NCBI GenBank assembly: GCA_024277115.1 | Contig: JAJRVW010000010.1 | Span: 1 to 61,108 of the forward strand | Length of the DNA: 61,108 nt | Direction of reading: 5' to 3' | Source of the DNA: Calditrichota bacterium | GTDB taxonomy: Bacteria; Calditrichota; Calditrichia; Calditrichales; J004 | Part shown: positions 8,123-17,539 of the stretch, one piece after another | How positions within the stretch are numbered: the first letter of the stretch is position 1 | How the letters are laid out: each line of letters starts with the position of its first letter | Program-made: the position numbers and the translations under genes | The notes under the pieces: model-generated | Databases searched by the model: none | What the model saw: only the letters and a program-made list of their open reading frames with translations | Told to the model about the DNA's origin: nothing

Positions 8123-9321
8123 TTTATAATTTTGATGTTAGTTTGCCAGGCATTTTCTTTTGGCCCGGATTTTAAAAGCCACTTACCGGGAAACCCTTGT
8201 TCCAGTCGTGATTTTATATAGGCCATCCCCAATCCTTCGCCATCAAAAGTTTGTCCCTTCAACGGTTCTGTCTTAAAAATAAATTCCGTTTCTCTTTTTG
8301 ATTCAATTTGTTCTAATTCGAAGCGGCCCTTCTCTTCAACTGAGTGCGTCAATCCGTTTTCTACCAAAGTATGAAAAACCATTGGGGGGATTTTAGTTTC
8401 CGGTCCAATATTTTTAGTTTCCAGAATAAATTCTTTTGATTGTTTTGCGTTAAACATCTCCAAGTGCACACGGCACATATCAAGCTCTTCATTAATTGGG
8501 ATAAGGTCCTTATCGGATACCTGCATAATAAAACGAAACTCCCTGGACAATAATCCTATTTGTTTAATAGCAAGCGCGGGTTGTTCTTCAATCCATTAAC
8601 TAAGAATAGTTAATGTATTTAAAAGAAAGTGAGGTTGGATTGATTTTTTTAGCATTTCATTTTCGAGCTCCACTGCCCTTATTTTAAGTGATTTTACCAA
8701 AACCTGCTGTGCTTTAATATCCGAAAACACAATATACATAACCGCTAAGATCAGAAAAAAAGATGATATGCCGATACTATCAATAAAAAACGAATCTGAA
8801 ATAAGAAGTATATTAAATAGAAATATAAGGGCTGTTATAATACTTATCAGCTGTGCGGATGATCCATTGTTTTTTACTGCACGTAATGCTATCAAGGACG
8901 ATGCCATTAGTGTAATTGCATAAAATGACCAGGCAGCCATAAAGATTATTGTGGTGGATTGTGTTAAAAGCGGTTCGATAAAGAGAGCAATCAAAACGAA
9001 TAACAAAAGTAAAAATATTAATATTATTTTAGAATACCTAACCTTAAAAAATGTTATAAAGAATGAGAGTAAGAATAAGTTTGAGAGTAAAAAAGAAAGC
9101 AGAAAAAGCAATGATTGCGCCATGAGTAAATTATAAAAACTACGCGCCGAAAACAACAGATATAAAAAAAAGTGCAGGTACGTCCTTTTTTTATTTAGTC
9201 CAAAATAGATGCTTAAAACAAATATTGCACTTGCCAGAAACACCCCAATAAGCAAAAATATTTCACTGCTTACCGAAAAAGATGCGAACTCATCCAAATT
9301 CTTCAAATCTATTTTCTCCAT
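8119..9321 (-). pseudogene. LytS-type sensor histidine kinase interrupted by in-frame TAA
   Basis: The N-terminal half (9321 to 8599) has seven hydrophobic segments, a short linker and the phosphoacceptor motif QPHFLLNTL. An in-frame TAA at 8598-8596 follows. Immediately after it the same frame continues as WIEEQPALAIKQIG and then into an HATPase domain with an N-box (HTLVENGLTHS) and a glycine box (GEGLGMAYIKSRL), ending at 8119. Without the stop this would be one normal kinase of 400 residues plus the stop-codon position, encoded just ahead of its LytTR regulator. The stop separates the His-box from the ATPase. Possible reasons are a nonsense mutation, a base-call error, or readthrough; nothing in the sequence favours readthrough. 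A separate start at ATG 8550 would give only the ATPase half. Confidence 0.85.
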
Positions 9322-9530
9322 AAATTATAGTCTATAAATAAAACTGCCCGGCTGCATTTTATTAAATTAAAATGGTAAACAAATATAGAAAAAAGAATTT
9401 AATAGATGTGAATAATATTTAAAACGCTCAGATAATATGGGATTGGTATAATTCCAAAATTTCTACCCTTAGTCCATACTTTTTCTTATATTTATATTCT
9501 TCATTTTAAACAGTCAAAGGAATATAAAAT

Positions 9531-10727
9531 ATGAAAATTTTATCAAACCGTGGGCACGATATGCCCTCATCGCCAATCCGCAAACTGGTGCCCTTTGCCG
9601 ATAAAGCTGTTGCCGATGGCAAGCATGTTTATTATTTAAATATTGGCCAGCCCGATATTAAAACGCCCGAAACTTTTTTAAACCCAATTAAAAACCTGGA
9701 TATGCCTGTTGTGGCTTACGGCCCCTCTGCGGGCTTTCTTTCACTGCGTAAAAAGTTCGCCGAGTATTATCAACGCTTTAATATGGACGTGGAGGCTGAT
9801 GACATTTTAATAACAACAGGTGGCAGTGAAGCAATTATTTTTACTTTGATGGCCATTATGGATATTGGCGACGAGGTTATTATCCCCGAACCTTTTTACA
9901 CCAATTATAACGGGTTTGCCGTACAGGCCGGTGTAAATGTTGTGCCGATTAAATCCTCTATTGAAGACGGTTTTCAACTCCCCCCGATTGAATCTATCCG
10001 CGAAAAAATTACGAATAAAACCCGGGCCATTATGATTTGCAACCCAAACAACCCAACCGGTTATGTTTATTCCAAAGCCGAGATGGAAGCATTACGGCAG
10101 ATTGTACTCGACAATAATCTTTTCTTGTTGACCGATGAAGTGTACCGGGAATTTGTTTACGATGGCGCGGAGCATATTTCTGCCATGCATTTAAAAGGAA
10201 TCGAGGACCGCGTGATCATGCTGGACAGCGTTTCAAAAAGATATTCGGCTTGCGGCGCACGCATTGGTATGATTGTTTCAAAAAACCATGAAGTAATTGA
10301 ATCCGCATTAAAATTTGGTATGGCCCGGCTTTGTCCGCCAAGTATTGAACAAGTGGGTTGCGAAGCTGCCGTTGATACACCCGATTCTTATTTTGAAGAA
10401 GTAATTATTGAATATAAGAAACGACGTGATTTGATGGTTTCTCTTTTAAGGGAAATTCCTGGTGTGGTATGCCCAAACCCCAAAGGGGCATTTTATCTTG
10501 TGTGTAAATTACCCGTGGACGATGCCGATAAATTTGCGCAGTGGATGCTTACCGATTTTTCTGTAAACAATGCTACGATGATGATGGCGCCGGCCAATGG
10601 ATTTTATGCAACAGAGGGATTGGGAAAGGATGAAGTGCGTATCGCTTATGTTTTAAATACGGATGACATAAAAAAATCTATACATATTTTAGCTGAGGGT
10701 TTAAAAGCCTATCCCGGAAAACTATAA
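9531..10727 (+). CDS. Pyridoxal-phosphate aminotransferase, class I/II
   Basis: A 398-residue fold-type I aminotransferase resembling bacterial aspartate aminotransferases. Visible features are the NPNNPTG motif, the DEVYREF strand with the PLP-nitrogen-binding Asp, the SVSKRYSACGARIG block containing the PLP Lys, and an Arg near the C-terminus in DEVRIAYV. It is the only clearly plus-strand gene left of the origin. It starts at ATG 9531 after an aaagga ribosome-binding site and ends in a hairpin terminator. Substrate (aspartate, aromatic or other) is not settled by these motifs. Confidence 0.88.
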   Translation: MKILSNRGHDMPSSPIRKLVPFADKAVADGKHVYYLNIGQPDIKTPETFLNPIKNLDMPVVAYGPSAGFLSLRKKFAEYYQRFNMDVEADDILITTGGSEAIIFTLMAIMDIGDEVIIPEPFYTNYNGFAVQAGVNVVPIKSSIEDGFQLPPIESIREKITNKTRAIMICNPNNPTGYVYSKAEMEALRQIVLDNNLFLLTDEVYREFVYDGAEHISAMHLKGIEDRVIMLDSVSKRYSACGARIGMIVSKNHEVIESALKFGMARLCPPSIEQVGCEAAVDTPDSYFEEVIIEYKKRRDLMVSLLREIPGVVCPNPKGAFYLVCKLPVDDADKFAQWMLTDFSVNNATMMMAPANGFYATEGLGKDEVRIAYVLNTDDIKKSIHILAEGLKAYPGKL

Positions 10728-10732
10728 AATGC

Positions 10733-10765
10733 ATCTTCCGGGTTTTTGAAGCCGGAAGATTTTCC
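10733..10765 (+). terminator. Rho-independent terminator after aminotransferase
   Basis: A perfect 9-base stem (atcttccgg / ccggaagat) encloses a 10-base loop and is followed by a T-rich run. It begins 6 bases after the aminotransferase stop codon. Confidence 0.75.
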
Positions 10766-10847
10766 TTTAATTAAAAATAACGTGAGTTCGATATAAAATT
10801 TTTGCATTGAGAAAATTATTTTATCCTTAAGATAGGCATATAAAAAC

Positions 10848-10951
10848 AACTCGCCCCTAAGCAGTTTTTGCTGATTTTTAAGTTTTTCAAGTCCCCTCTC
10901 TTATTGAAAATCCCGAATATCGGGGCAAGAGAGGGGATTTAGGGGTGAGTT
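10848..10951. repeat. Nested palindromic (REP/MITE-like) element
   Basis: Three nested inverted repeats share one centre. The outer arms are aactcgcccctaa (10848-10860) and ttaggggtgagtt (10939-10951). The middle arms are tcccctctctt and aagagagggga (10892-10902 / 10927-10937). The inner pair is cccga/tcggg around 10912-10924. The element lies between two convergent genes. The high symmetry and size fit a mobile REP/MITE-type repeat more than a simple terminator; no second full copy was seen in this window. Confidence 0.65.
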
Positions 10952-11002
10952 CCCAAAAAAATTATACTGAAAATAAATGTTTTCTTTAGATCGAACTGTA
11001 GG

Positions 11003-11596
11003 TTAAAAATAGTATTTTAAGCCTGTTCCAAAAAGATTGTAAGCTTCATCTGCAGCTCCAATCTCCGCTTCAAAAAGGAGGGTTAGTCTTTTACCTATTA
11101 CGACCTCCGAGCCGAAAAATATCCAGGATAGAAACTTTAAGTCCGATTCTTTTCGCCATTTATCTGCCTTAATATCCCACTCACGTTTTTCAGCAAAAAC
11201 AAAATCTGTATCAAAACCACCGTATAAGTTTACAAGCTTATTTACAGAGCCGGACAGGTTAAAAGAAAAATCCAAACCAATATCATCAAAACTATGGATG
11301 CCACCACTAATTGAAACTATTGGAAAAGAACGGATTATTGTTTTTTCTATGGCCACGCCGAAATATGTTTTATTTAAACCCAAACTAAGTTTTGTAGTAA
11401 CTTCCATATCTCCGCCGATACCATACTCTCCATGTAAAAACATTCCGGCGTCATCAGCGAGTAAATCATTTATTAACAACGGGTTTAAAGAAAATGTAAG
11501 TTGATGGTTTTTTAAAACTTTTGCAGAAGAAAAAACCTGTGCATTTACTGATGAAAATGAAAATAGAAGGAATGTAACAAGTAGACGTGACATCAA
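11003..11596 (-). CDS. Exported protein, probable small outer-membrane barrel
   Basis: A 197-residue protein with a signal peptide (about 1-19, ending near VNAQ). The remainder is rich in alternating hydrophobic/polar stretches with aromatic girdle residues and a C-terminal aromatic residue (LKYYF), as in outer-membrane beta-barrels. No known family was recognised. It is isolated, with the palindromic element downstream and the Kdo transferase gene downstream on the same strand after the neighbouring start. Function unknown. Confidence 0.65.
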   Translation of the reverse strand: MMSRLLVTFLLFSFSSVNAQVFSSAKVLKNHQLTFSLNPLLINDLLADDAGMFLHGEYGIGGDMEVTTKLSLGLNKTYFGVAIEKTIIRSFPIVSISGGIHSFDDIGLDFSFNLSGSVNKLVNLYGGFDTDFVFAEKREWDIKADKWRKESDLKFLSWIFFGSEVVIGKRLTLLFEAEIGAADEAYNLFGTGLKYYF

Positions 11597-11675
11597 TACT
11601 CCGATTAAATATTATCTTTTTTTGTTTAAAAAAATAATCGGATGGATGGGTTTAAGGGTTAGAAAAAAGGGCAAG

Positions 11676-12944
11676 TTAATCGGAAGTTGTCTTAGTTTTT
11701 TTTAATGTTGAATCGATATAATTTAGTATTCTTTTAGTGCTTCCACTATTTTTTAAAGCAAATTGTTCGGCCTTTTCACCAATTAGCTCACAATATTTTT
11801 TATTCTTTAAAAGTTTTTGTACTGCCTCATAAAAAGCGGAAGCATCATGTACAACAAGTGCGCCTTCTGCCTTGTTTAGGCTAATGGCCTCGAAAGAGTT
11901 TTTATAAACTGGCCCATATATTACCGGCACTTTATAGATCGCAGGCTCCAACACATTATGGATACCCTGCTGAAAACTGCCGCCCACGTAGGCAATATCA
12001 GCATATTTATACATGTCTGCCAATAAACCGATTTTATCAATAACAAGTGCCCTGCCAGCCGGGTTTATTTTTTCACTATAAAAATCATATTCGAGCTCGC
12101 CCGAAAAAACAAGGAGCTTTTTAATAATCTCTTCTGTGGGTTGATGCGGGATAATTAATACTTTAAGATCAGGATTATTTTGGAGCAATTGCGGTAAATT
12201 TTTTAATACATGTTCTGCATCCTGTGGCCATAAACTTCCAAAAACCAGGATTTTTTTCTCCTTTCGCCAGGCAGGATCAAGTAGTTCAAGGTTTTCAGAG
12301 TTTTCTTTTCTTATTAAAACCTGGTCAAATTTTGTATCGCCACTTATTTCGGTATTTGTGCAACTAAAGGTTGTTTTAAATCGATTGTCATCTTCGGCGC
12401 TTATGGTAAAAATTTTGTCAAAGGTTCTATACGCTTTGCCTAAAATCGCCTTTGCCAAAAAGGACTGCCGACTCGAAGAAGCGCTTAACGAGGCATTTAT
12501 CAATGCTGTTTTGATGCCTCTTTTTTTTGCAATGCGCATTTGATTGGGCCACACGTCATGCTTGGAGATAAGTAAAACTTCACAATTAATGGCCGCATAA
12601 AATTTATTCCATAACCAGCCAAAATCATACGGTAAATAAAAAAATTCCTTTACACCCGGGAATGATTTTACATTTTCATAACCCGACGGAGAAAAGAAGG
12701 TAATAAAAATATTTACATCCAAATCCGTATTAATTTTGTTTATAACGGGCTTAATATGTTCAAATTCGCCCATGGATGCAGCATGGATTAAAATACTTTT
12801 TTTGGTGGTTTTAAGGTTTTTAATTTTTATTAGGATTTTGTTCCGCTGAAATATTGGGTCTCTTAATTTCTTAGAAAACAACGTCACTAAATTTGCAATA
12901 ATAAATAGCGCCGGAAGGATAAAAGTGGAATAGATAAAATTCAT
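11676..12944 (-). CDS. waaA: 3-deoxy-D-manno-octulosonic acid (Kdo) transferase
   Basis: A 422-residue inner-membrane-associated glycosyltransferase that adds Kdo to lipid A precursor. It has an N-terminal hydrophobic anchor (about 5-22), then the family block ILIHAASMGEFE with the catalytic-type Glu, a central SKHDVWPN block corresponding to the usual ExxxWPN motif, and a C-terminal glycosyltransferase half with VYGPVYKNSFEA. In most members the central block reads 'ETELWPN'; here it is KHDVWPN, a lineage variation. It overlaps the GT9 gene by 4 bases, forming an LPS core operon with it. Number of Kdo residues added cannot be predicted. Confidence 0.88.
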   Translation of the reverse strand: MNFIYSTFILPALFIIANLVTLFSKKLRDPIFQRNKILIKIKNLKTTKKSILIHAASMGEFEHIKPVINKINTDLDVNIFITFFSPSGYENVKSFPGVKEFFYLPYDFGWLWNKFYAAINCEVLLISKHDVWPNQMRIAKKRGIKTALINASLSASSSRQSFLAKAILGKAYRTFDKIFTISAEDDNRFKTTFSCTNTEISGDTKFDQVLIRKENSENLELLDPAWRKEKKILVFGSLWPQDAEHVLKNLPQLLQNNPDLKVLIIPHQPTEEIIKKLLVFSGELEYDFYSEKINPAGRALVIDKIGLLADMYKYADIAYVGGSFQQGIHNVLEPAIYKVPVIYGPVYKNSFEAISLNKAEGALVVHDASAFYEAVQKLLKNKKYCELIGEKAEQFALKNSGSTKRILNYIDSTLKKTKTTSD

Positions 12945-13966
12945 TTAGCCACCAACTTTGTTTTTACTTCTTCAAAAACGCGCGCTGTTGATGTTAGCCG
13001 CATACATTTAAAATGTCCAAGGGGACATTTGCCTCGGCCAACGTGCGAACATGGCCTGCACCATAAATCATTTTCAACTATTGCCGCATCAGCACGATAT
13101 GGGAAAAAACCCAATTCTCTTACCGTTGAACCAAATATGGCGACAACTGCTTTTTTTAATGCAACAGCCATGTGCATTAATCCGGAATCGTTACTAATTA
13201 GGCCGGTTGATTCTTTTATTATTGAGGCCGATTCCAATAAGCTCAATTTGCCACTTAACGCAACAACATTTTTTATATTTTCTATTTCTTTTAACAGGCT
13301 CTTTTCTTGAGGGCTGCCCAAGATAGCAATTTTGTAATCTGTCTCTTCACTGATCTTTTTAATCAATTTTTGATAATTTTCGATGGGCCACATTTTTGTA
13401 AAATGTGCAGCTCCCGGTCCAATACAAATATACTGTACCGGGATAAGATCATATATTTTTAAAATTTCAAGGTTATTCTCTGCATTATTTGTGGACAAAA
13501 ACAATTCCAGGCCCTGGCCATCATCCTGAATATTAAATTTTTTTCCCACCTCTAAATAACGTTCAGGAATTGATTTTATGGTTTTATATAAATTTATTTT
13601 CAAAAAAACCAAAGCAGCACGTCTAATTTTACTCTTCTTTATTTTAGAAATATGCGCCGATTTTAACCCTGCCAAGAGTCTGTTTGTACGCAGATTATTG
13701 TGCAAATCAAAAATTAAATCATATTTTTCTTTTTGAATAATACGATTTAAATCTTTTAAGCCAGACATTTTTGTGGCAGAATCAAAAGCGATAATTTTAT
13801 TGATGTATGGATTATGGCTCAGGAGGGATTGAAATTCTTTTTTTACAATATAGGTGATGCGCGCATTGGGATATTTATTTCGGACCTGGCGGATAAATGC
13901 GGTGGTCAGTAAAATATCGCCGATTGAACTTAGACGTAAAATCAATATTTTTTTTACATCCAACAT
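12941..13966 (-). CDS. Glycosyltransferase family 9 (heptosyltransferase-like)
   Basis: A 341-residue GT9 enzyme of the ADP-heptose:LPS heptosyltransferase family. It opens with ILRLSSIGDILLTTAFIR, typical of WaaC/WaaF, and has the C-terminal half motifs GPGAAHFTKMWP and SNDSGLMHMAVALKK followed by the AIFGST loop. The C-terminal Cys-rich patch (LWCRPCSH, KCPLGHFKCM) is also usual in this family. Neighbouring waaA and the later gmhB support a role in LPS inner-core assembly. It starts 2 bases after the polyprenyl synthase stop. Confidence 0.85.
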   Translation of the reverse strand: MLDVKKILILRLSSIGDILLTTAFIRQVRNKYPNARITYIVKKEFQSLLSHNPYINKIIAFDSATKMSGLKDLNRIIQKEKYDLIFDLHNNLRTNRLLAGLKSAHISKIKKSKIRRAALVFLKINLYKTIKSIPERYLEVGKKFNIQDDGQGLELFLSTNNAENNLEILKIYDLIPVQYICIGPGAAHFTKMWPIENYQKLIKKISEETDYKIAILGSPQEKSLLKEIENIKNVVALSGKLSLLESASIIKESTGLISNDSGLMHMAVALKKAVVAIFGSTVRELGFFPYRADAAIVENDLWCRPCSHVGRGKCPLGHFKCMRLTSTARVFEEVKTKLVAK

Positions 13967-13968
13967 TT

Positions 13969-14961
13969 TTACATCGACCGTTCAATTACATATTCTACAA
14001 ATTTTAAAAGTGCCGATTTTACATCGCTATCTGGATAAAGGTTTAAAACATCTTTTGCCTCTTTGGCATATTTATCCTGCATTGCCTGCGCGTAAGTAAT
14101 TCCATTGTATTTTTCTGCAAAAATGATTATTTCTTTTATCTCTTTTCGTTTAACCCCTTTTTTGATTTTCTTTTTTATAATGGAAACTTCTTTTTTGGAT
14201 GCTTCCTTAAACGCATGGATTAGAGGCAGGGTTAGTTTTTTATCTTTAAAGTCATTGCCAATTGGTTTGCCAACAAGTTTTTGGTTGCCATAATAATCAA
14301 GTAAGTCATCGTGAATTTGAAATGCTATCCCAAGGGACTCACCAAATTTTTTCATATTTTTACGATCGTTTTCATCATCGCTTGACGTTATTGCGCCCAA
14401 CTCTGAAGCCGCACCAATCAATGCAGCGGTCTTATCAGAAATCATGCCTAAAAATTCTTCTTCGGTAATATTGAGTGAGCGTGATTTTTCAATTTGCAAT
14501 AACTCGCCTTTACTGAGCCTTTTCGATGAATCGGCCAGAATATTCATTACTTCCAGGCTACCGGTTTTTGTTCCGCCAATTAAACATTTTGAAAGTAAAT
14601 AATCACCAATCAACACAGCAATCTTATTTTTCCATGCCGCATTTATTGATGGAAATCCCCGTCTTAATTCTGCCTCGTCAACGACATCGTCATGAACAAG
14701 CGTTGCTGAATGAAGCATCTCTACAATGGATGCCACGATGTAGGTGTTATTATTTGGCGTACCGGTAAGTTTTCCACTCATTAAAACAAGCAGAGGGCGA
14801 AGATTTTTCCCTTTGTGTTTTACAATATATTTAACGACCGTATCAATCAGTGTCACATTGGACGACATGATTTCTTTAAAAACACGATCGTATTCTTTTA
14901 ATTCAGCAAGAAAGGGTTTTTGAATTTCTTTAATTCTGCGGGTCATATAAAATAGTTTCAA
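13969..14961 (-). CDS. Polyprenyl diphosphate synthase
   Basis: A 330-residue trans-isoprenyl diphosphate synthase that condenses isopentenyl diphosphate onto allylic diphosphates to make the quinone or carrier side chain. Both Asp-rich motifs are present: VHDDVVDEAE (first DDxxD) and HDDLLDYYG (second). GKNLRPLLVLMSG matches the substrate-binding GKxxRP. It looks like the octaprenyl/heptaprenyl (IspB/HepT) branch, but chain length cannot be read off safely. The reading frame opens with TTG at 14961; ATG at 14946 (MTRRIKEIQ) is an equally plausible start. Confidence 0.87.
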   Translation of the reverse strand: MKLFYMTRRIKEIQKPFLAELKEYDRVFKEIMSSNVTLIDTVVKYIVKHKGKNLRPLLVLMSGKLTGTPNNNTYIVASIVEMLHSATLVHDDVVDEAELRRGFPSINAAWKNKIAVLIGDYLLSKCLIGGTKTGSLEVMNILADSSKRLSKGELLQIEKSRSLNITEEEFLGMISDKTAALIGAASELGAITSSDDENDRKNMKKFGESLGIAFQIHDDLLDYYGNQKLVGKPIGNDFKDKKLTLPLIHAFKEASKKEVSIIKKKIKKGVKRKEIKEIIIFAEKYNGITYAQAMQDKYAKEAKDVLNLYPDSDVKSALLKFVEYVIERSM

Positions 14962-15028
14962 TTTTTGACAAAAAGGAAAGTAACACTTCTATATACTTTT
15001 TTCAATTTTGATTTTAAGATGTACAAAA

Positions 15029-15754
15029 TTACTTCTTTTTCTCTTTTCGTGAAATAAAGTATAATAAAAATATTGTTATTTCATATAGTAGGATCAAGGG
15101 TACTGCTAAAAACATTTGTGTCATCGGGTCTGGCGGAGTAAGGATAGCGGCTGCCACAAAAATAGTAACAATGGCATATCTGCGATACTTCTTTAAAAAA
15201 GCCGGGGTTATTAATCCCATTTTGGCTAAAATTATGCTAATTACAGGGAGCTGGAAAACAATGCCAAAAACAATCAGTAACCGAAGTAAAAAACCAAAAT
15301 AAAAATCTATTGAAATATTATTACTTACATTCTGTGGTGCCAGTCCCAAAAAGAAATCCAACGCATAAGGCACAATAATGTAATAGGCAAAAGAGGCGCC
15401 AATTGAAAAACTTACCATCGAAAAGATAATTATGGGCCAAATATATTTCCGCTCTTTTTGGTGTAAACCCGGTGACAGGAATGACCAAATTTGAAATAAA
15501 ATTACCGGAATGCTTAAAAGAACACCTAGAATTAAAGCTATTTCTAATTTTATAATAAATACAGCCTGAACTTTTAAAACTTGTAAACTGATCTGCGCCT
15601 CTACTTTTGAAGCCGGTTCCAAAAGCCAGGTTAATACATAATCTGAAAATAAAAATGCAATTATCGTAAAAATTACAACACTTGAAAGAGCTTTGATTAT
15701 GCGCCATCTAAGCTCCTCTAAATGATCAAGGAAAGGCATTTCGTTTTCGTGCAT
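15029..15754 (-). CDS. tatC: Sec-independent protein translocase TatC
   Basis: A 241-residue polytopic inner-membrane protein that recognises twin-arginine signal peptides. The N-terminal cytoplasmic motif FLDHLEELRWRII is the TatC signature, and six membrane segments follow in the usual spacing, with the ILTPPDPMTQ loop between the last segments. No tatA or tatB lies nearby. It is downstream of glyA but separated by a strong terminator, so it probably has its own promoter. Confidence 0.93.
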   Translation of the reverse strand: MHENEMPFLDHLEELRWRIIKALSSVVIFTIIAFLFSDYVLTWLLEPASKVEAQISLQVLKVQAVFIIKLEIALILGVLLSIPVILFQIWSFLSPGLHQKERKYIWPIIIFSMVSFSIGASFAYYIIVPYALDFFLGLAPQNVSNNISIDFYFGFLLRLLIVFGIVFQLPVISIILAKMGLITPAFLKKYRRYAIVTIFVAAAILTPPDPMTQMFLAVPLILLYEITIFLLYFISRKEKKK

Positions 15755-15767
15755 TTTATGATCCTAC

Positions 15768-15794
15768 AAAAAAAAAGCCCCGCAGGCGGGGCCT
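15768..15794 (-). terminator. Rho-independent terminator after glyA
   Basis: A 7-base GC stem (gccccgc / gcggggc) with a 2-base loop is followed, reading on the minus strand, by a run of T (the plus-strand aaaaaaaaa at 15768-15776). It lies just beyond the glyA stop and before tatC, so it separates the two transcripts. Confidence 0.88.
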
Positions 15795-15809
15795 TAAAAA
15801 ATGTAAATA

Positions 15810-17096
15810 TTAGTAAAGTTGAAAGTTTTTATTTATTTCACGGACAGCAAGGGCCGTTTTCTTTATTACATCTTCAGAATCAACATTGGATAAAACATCA
15901 TTAATAAACCCGGCAATGGTTTTCATTTCGTTTTCTTTCATCCCTTTGGTAGTCATCGCGGCAGTTCCTAAACGTATACCGCTTGTTACAAAGGGTGACC
16001 GAGTATCAAACGGTACCATATTTTTATTGACTGTGATCCCGGAAGCATGCAGGGCATTTTCTGCTACTTTCCCCGTTATATTTTTATCTGTTAAGTCTAC
16101 CAAAAAAACATGGTTATCAGTCCCGCCGGAAACAATTTTATAACCCATCGATTTTAATTCTTCCGAAAGCGCCTGCGAATTATTTATAACTTGCTGGGCA
16201 TAAGTTTTAAATTCGGGCTTTAGCGCTTCGCCAAATGCAACTGCTTTTGCAGCAATAATATGCATTAAGGGCCCGCCTTGAATTCCCGGCATAACCTGGC
16301 TGTCTATCAACTCAGACATCATTTTAACCCGTCCGGATTTTGGAGCAACTTTGCCTAATTTATTTTCATAATCTTTGCCCAACATAACCATGCCACCGCG
16401 CGGGCCACGTAAGGTTTTATGGGTGGTTGTGGAAACAACATCACAAAAAGGAAGTGGGTTTGGATGCAAGCCGGCCGCAACCAATCCTGCCGGATGGGCG
16501 ATATCACAAAAAAGTACAGCATCAACCGAATCGGCAATTTCCCTAAATTTTTCAAACTCATAGTGGCGTGAATAGGCACTTGCCCCTACAACAATCATTT
16601 TGGGCTTGTTCTCTTTTGCTTTAGAGCTTACAACATCCATGTTAATTTTACCATCCTGCTCATCCACACCGTACGATACAAAATTATATAAACGACCGGA
16701 AAAATTTACCGGTGATCCGTGAGTGAGGTGCCCGCCATGTGCCAAATCCATACCAAGGATTGTATCGCCCGGATTTAGATACGTAAAGTACACCGACATA
16801 TTTGCCTGGGAGCCAGAGTGTGGTTGCACATTTGCATACTCACATCCAAAAAGTTCCTTGGCCCTGTCGCGTGCAATGTTTTCGGCAATATCTACAAATT
16901 CACAGCCACCATAATATCTTTTTCCCGGATAGCCCTCGGCATATTTGTTTGTAAGAACAGAACCGGCGGTTTCAAGAACGGCTTTTGAGACAAAATTTTC
17001 AGAGGCAATTAATTCTATTGTATTATTTTGCCTGTCGCGTTCCTGTTCAATAGAATCAAAAATTTGTTTGTCTTGTTTTTTTAAATTTTCCAACAT
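15810..17096 (-). CDS. glyA: Serine hydroxymethyltransferase
   Basis: A 428-residue cytoplasmic PLP enzyme interconverting serine and glycine with transfer of a one-carbon unit to tetrahydrofolate. The PLP lysine is K227 in [14 protein letters not shown]. The N-terminal [11 protein letters not shown] and the QPHSGSQAN blocks are family hallmarks. Length is typical for the bacterial enzyme. The gene begins 2 bases after the rpiB stop, so both are probably co-transcribed, and its transcript ends at the hairpin at 15768-15794. Confidence 0.96.
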   Translation of the reverse strand: MLENLKKQDKQIFDSIEQERDRQNNTIELIASENFVSKAVLETAGSVLTNKYAEGYPGKRYYGGCEFVDIAENIARDRAKELFGCEYANVQPHSGSQANMSVYFTYLNPGDTILGMDLAHGGHLTHGSPVNFSGRLYNFVSYGVDEQDGKINMDVVSSKAKENKPKMIVVGASAYSRHYEFEKFREIADSVDAVLFCDIAHPAGLVAAGLHPNPLPFCDVVSTTTHKTLRGPRGGMVMLGKDYENKLGKVAPKSGRVKMMSELIDSQVMPGIQGGPLMHIIAAKAVAFGEALKPEFKTYAQQVINNSQALSEELKSMGYKIVSGGTDNHVFLVDLTDKNITGKVAENALHASGITVNKNMVPFDTRSPFVTSGIRLGTAAMTTKGMKENEMKTIAGFINDVLSNVDSEDVIKKTALAVREINKNFQLY

Positions 17097-17098
17097 CC

Positions 17099-17539
17099 TT
17101 ATAACCCGGTTAATTTTGAGATCAGTTCCAGCCTTTTTTCATGACGGCCACCTTCAAAAGAGGTGGATAGCCACGTTTCAACATAAATTCGTGCATCTTT
17201 TTCATCGGTCATGCGTGAGCCCAAACATAAAACATTGGCATTATTATGCAGGCGGCTCAACTCGGCTGTTTCTTTGTTGTAAACCAAGGCCGCGCGGACC
17301 CCTTTTACTTTATTGGCAGATATACTCATTCCGATGCCTGTTCCACAAACAAGGATTCCCATATCGGCCTCACCTTTTAAAATAGTTGTGCCTACTTTAT
17401 AAGCAAACTCCGGATAGTCTACAGATTCTTCTTTAAAGGTACCTAAATCTGTAAATGCGATTTCTTTTGAACTTAGATATTCTTTAATACTTTCTTTTAA
17501 CAAATATCCTGCATGGTCTGCGCCAAGAACTACTTTCAC
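17099..17539 (-). CDS. rpiB: Ribose-5-phosphate isomerase B
   Basis: RpiB interconverts ribose 5-phosphate and ribulose 5-phosphate in the pentose phosphate pathway. The protein opens with [10 protein letters not shown] and contains the [14 protein letters not shown] block with the active Cys. The open frame reaches back to ATG 17578, but family alignment places the true start at GTG 17539 ([12 protein letters not shown]), giving 146 residues, the usual length. That GTG shares its first G with the TAG stop of the upstream TPR gene (TAGTG), suggesting translational coupling. The galactose-6-phosphate isomerase LacAB subfamily is related but unlikely here. Confidence 0.88.
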   Translation of the reverse strand: MKVVLGADHAGYLLKESIKEYLSSKEIAFTDLGTFKEESVDYPEFAYKVGTTILKGEADMGILVCGTGIGMSISANKVKGVRAALVYNKETAELSRLHNNANVLCLGSRMTDEKDARIYVETWLSTSFEGGRHEKRLELISKLTGL

